Part shown: piece by piece, positions 6,880-7,708 of the stretch
Layout: each line of letters begins with the position of its first letter
Numbering within the stretch: position 1 is the stretch's first letter
Origin: Bacteroidota bacterium
GTDB lineage: Bacteria; Bacteroidota; Bacteroidia; NS11-12g; UBA955
Length of the DNA stretch: 7,708 nucleotides
Assembly: GCA_018969565.1 (NCBI GenBank)
Contig: JAGWYC010000092.1
Span: 1-7,708 of the forward strand
Direction of reading: 5' to 3'
Notes under the pieces: model-generated
Databases searched by the model: none
What the model saw: only the letters and a program-made list of their open reading frames with translations
Told to the model about the DNA's origin: nothing
Made by a program: the position numbers and the translations under genes

Positions 6880-7467
6880 TTAAGAACCGCGTCGGTTCAG
6901 CTTCTGTAAATACTTGCCCAGAATATCAAATTCCAGATTCACCGGCATACCCGGCAGGGTTTTACTCAGATTGGTATGTTCCCAGGTGTAGGGAATGACC
7001 ACCACACTGAACCCGTTTTCGGTACTGTCCACCACGGTCAGGCTGATGCCATTCACGGCAATGCTTCCTTTTTCCACCGTAATACCTGCTTCCTCCGGAT
7101 GTGAAAACCACAGCTTCCAGCTTCCGCCCATTTCTTCCACCCGCGTCATCAGTCCTTTGGTGTCCACGTGGCCCTGTACAATATGCCCATCGAGCCTTCC
7201 GTCGGCACGCAGGCAGCGTTCCAGATTCACCGTGGTTCCGGGTGCCCAGCCGCCCAAAGTGCTGCGTTTGAGGGTTTCCGAAACGGCCGTCACCCAATGT
7301 GCGTCGCCTTGCACGGCCGTTACCGTCAGACACACTCCGTCATGGCTGATGCTCTGGTCCACATGCAGTTCATGGCTGATGCCGGAACGAATCAGGAAAT
7401 TGATATTGCTGCCTCGGGTGTGAACTTCAGCCACCGTTCCCAAGGATTCAATGATGCCGGTAAACAT
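6880..7467 (-). CDS. ribE: Riboflavin synthase (alpha chain)
   Basis: Cytoplasmic enzyme for the last step of riboflavin synthesis: dismutation of two 6,7-dimethyl-8-ribityllumazine molecules to riboflavin and the pyrimidinedione precursor. Its 195 residues match the family's usual length of about 200. Two tandem lumazine-binding barrels are clear. Repeat 1 starts MFTGIIESLG and contains SHDGVCLTV (41-49), with C46 at the position of the conserved active-site cysteine. Repeat 2 starts near GHIVQGHVDTKG (94-105) and contains VNGISLTVV (138-146) and IPYTWEHTNL (158-167). The C-terminal helix follows NLEFDILGKYLQK (177-189). The start is ATG at 7467, 11 bp after the stop of the upstream T9SS-type gene, so it may be read through from that gene. 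No FMN riboswitch is possible in so short a gap. No other rib genes are in the window. I see no clear hairpin terminator between its stop and sdhC. Confidence 0.97.
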   Translation of the reverse strand: MFTGIIESLGTVAEVHTRGSNINFLIRSGISHELHVDQSISHDGVCLTVTAVQGDAHWVTAVSETLKRSTLGGWAPGTTVNLERCLRADGRLDGHIVQGHVDTKGLMTRVEEMGGSWKLWFSHPEEAGITVEKGSIAVNGISLTVVDSTENGFSVVVIPYTWEHTNLSKTLPGMPVNLEFDILGKYLQKLNRRGS

Positions 7468-7471
7468 GGCC

Positions 7472-7480
7472 GCAAAGTTC
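7472..7480 (-). promoter_or_regulatory. Possible weak -7 element for ribE
   Basis: On the minus strand the bases read GAACTTTGC, which differs from TAnnTTTG only at the first base. It overlaps the TGA stop of the upstream gene and lies 4 bases before the ribE ATG, the same close spacing seen before aspS and folA. It could be a ribE promoter or chance. Confidence 0.25.
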
Positions 7481-7708
7481 AGCGTTCTATCGCCAACTTG
7501 GCGCAGCCGCTTTCTGTTTCCATCCAGTAGATTCCCGGAGGAAGCTGGGGTAATGTAAATAATGCTTCTTTTTGGAAGGAACTGAATTTATGCTCCAGCA
7601 TCAATTTCCCATCCGGCTGATACAGGCGCATAAACGATATCGAACGCAGTGCACTGATGCGCAGGTTTGTTCCTGGGGAAGCCGGATTCGGGCTGACACG
7701 AATGCCCT
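7479..7708 (-). CDS. C-terminal end of a secreted protein with a T9SS type A sorting domain (partial)
   Basis: Only the last 75 residues are in the window; the gene enters from the right edge and stops at TGA 7481-7479. The segment reads GIRVSPNPASPGTNLRIS at residues 1-18, then MRLYQPDGKLM (26-36), and LPPGIYWMETESG (55-67) before the terminal KLAIER. This order is the hallmark of the type IX secretion C-terminal domain: a P-N-P-A opening, a central D-G-(R/K) turn and a G-I-Y strand near the end. Such domains direct proteins across the outer membrane and are removed as the cargo is anchored or released. The cargo's function lies outside the window and cannot be inferred. It is followed 11 bp later by ribE. 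Confidence 0.85.
   Translation of the reverse strand, partial: GIRVSPNPASPGTNLRISALRSISFMRLYQPDGKLMLEHKFSSFQKEALFTLPQLPPGIYWMETESGCAKLAIER

Overview
This window is ordinary chromosomal sequence from a member of the Bacteroidota, most likely a Chitinophagales/Sphingobacteriales-type organism. Five things point there: a three-gene B-type succinate dehydrogenase with a single di-heme cytochrome b558 subunit, a type IX secretion (T9SS) C-terminal sorting domain at the right edge, an outer-membrane TonB-dependent receptor, TAnnTTTG-type -7 promoter motifs, and start codons without Shine-Dalgarno sequences. The genus cannot be fixed from what is visible.

Layout, left to right. Positions 1-543 (minus) hold the N-terminal third of aspartyl-tRNA synthetase, which runs off the left edge. 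A 57 bp divergent spacer separates it from folA (dihydrofolate reductase, plus, 601-1101, probable TTG start). After 60 bp comes a 669-residue TonB-dependent receptor (plus, 1162-3171). A strong hairpin at 3174-3203 lies between the receptor and the converging sdh operon and probably terminates both. The rest is on the minus strand. In transcription order it is: the 3' end of a gene for a T9SS-exported protein (7708-7479), ribE (riboflavin synthase, 7467-6880), then sdhC (6778-6002), sdhA (5981-3996) and sdhB (3985-3224), with spacers of 11, 101, 20 and 10 bp.

How the genes work together. SdhC, SdhA and SdhB form one membrane complex linking succinate/fumarate chemistry to the quinone pool. 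Electrons pass between the covalent FAD of SdhA, three Fe-S clusters of SdhB and two hemes b of SdhC. RibE makes riboflavin, the precursor of that FAD, and sits directly upstream, although a good -7 motif before sdhC suggests the sdh operon has its own promoter. AspS and FolA are housekeeping enzymes for translation and one-carbon metabolism. The receptor imports an unidentified substrate across the outer membrane.

No stretch over 300 bp lacks a gene, and the longest gap is 101 bp. I saw no tRNA, rRNA, CRISPR array, insertion sequence or riboswitch. I did not find evidence of an undescribed system. The points worth a second look are mostly about transcription and translation starts, the SdhC proton-pathway residue, and the unknown receptor substrate.
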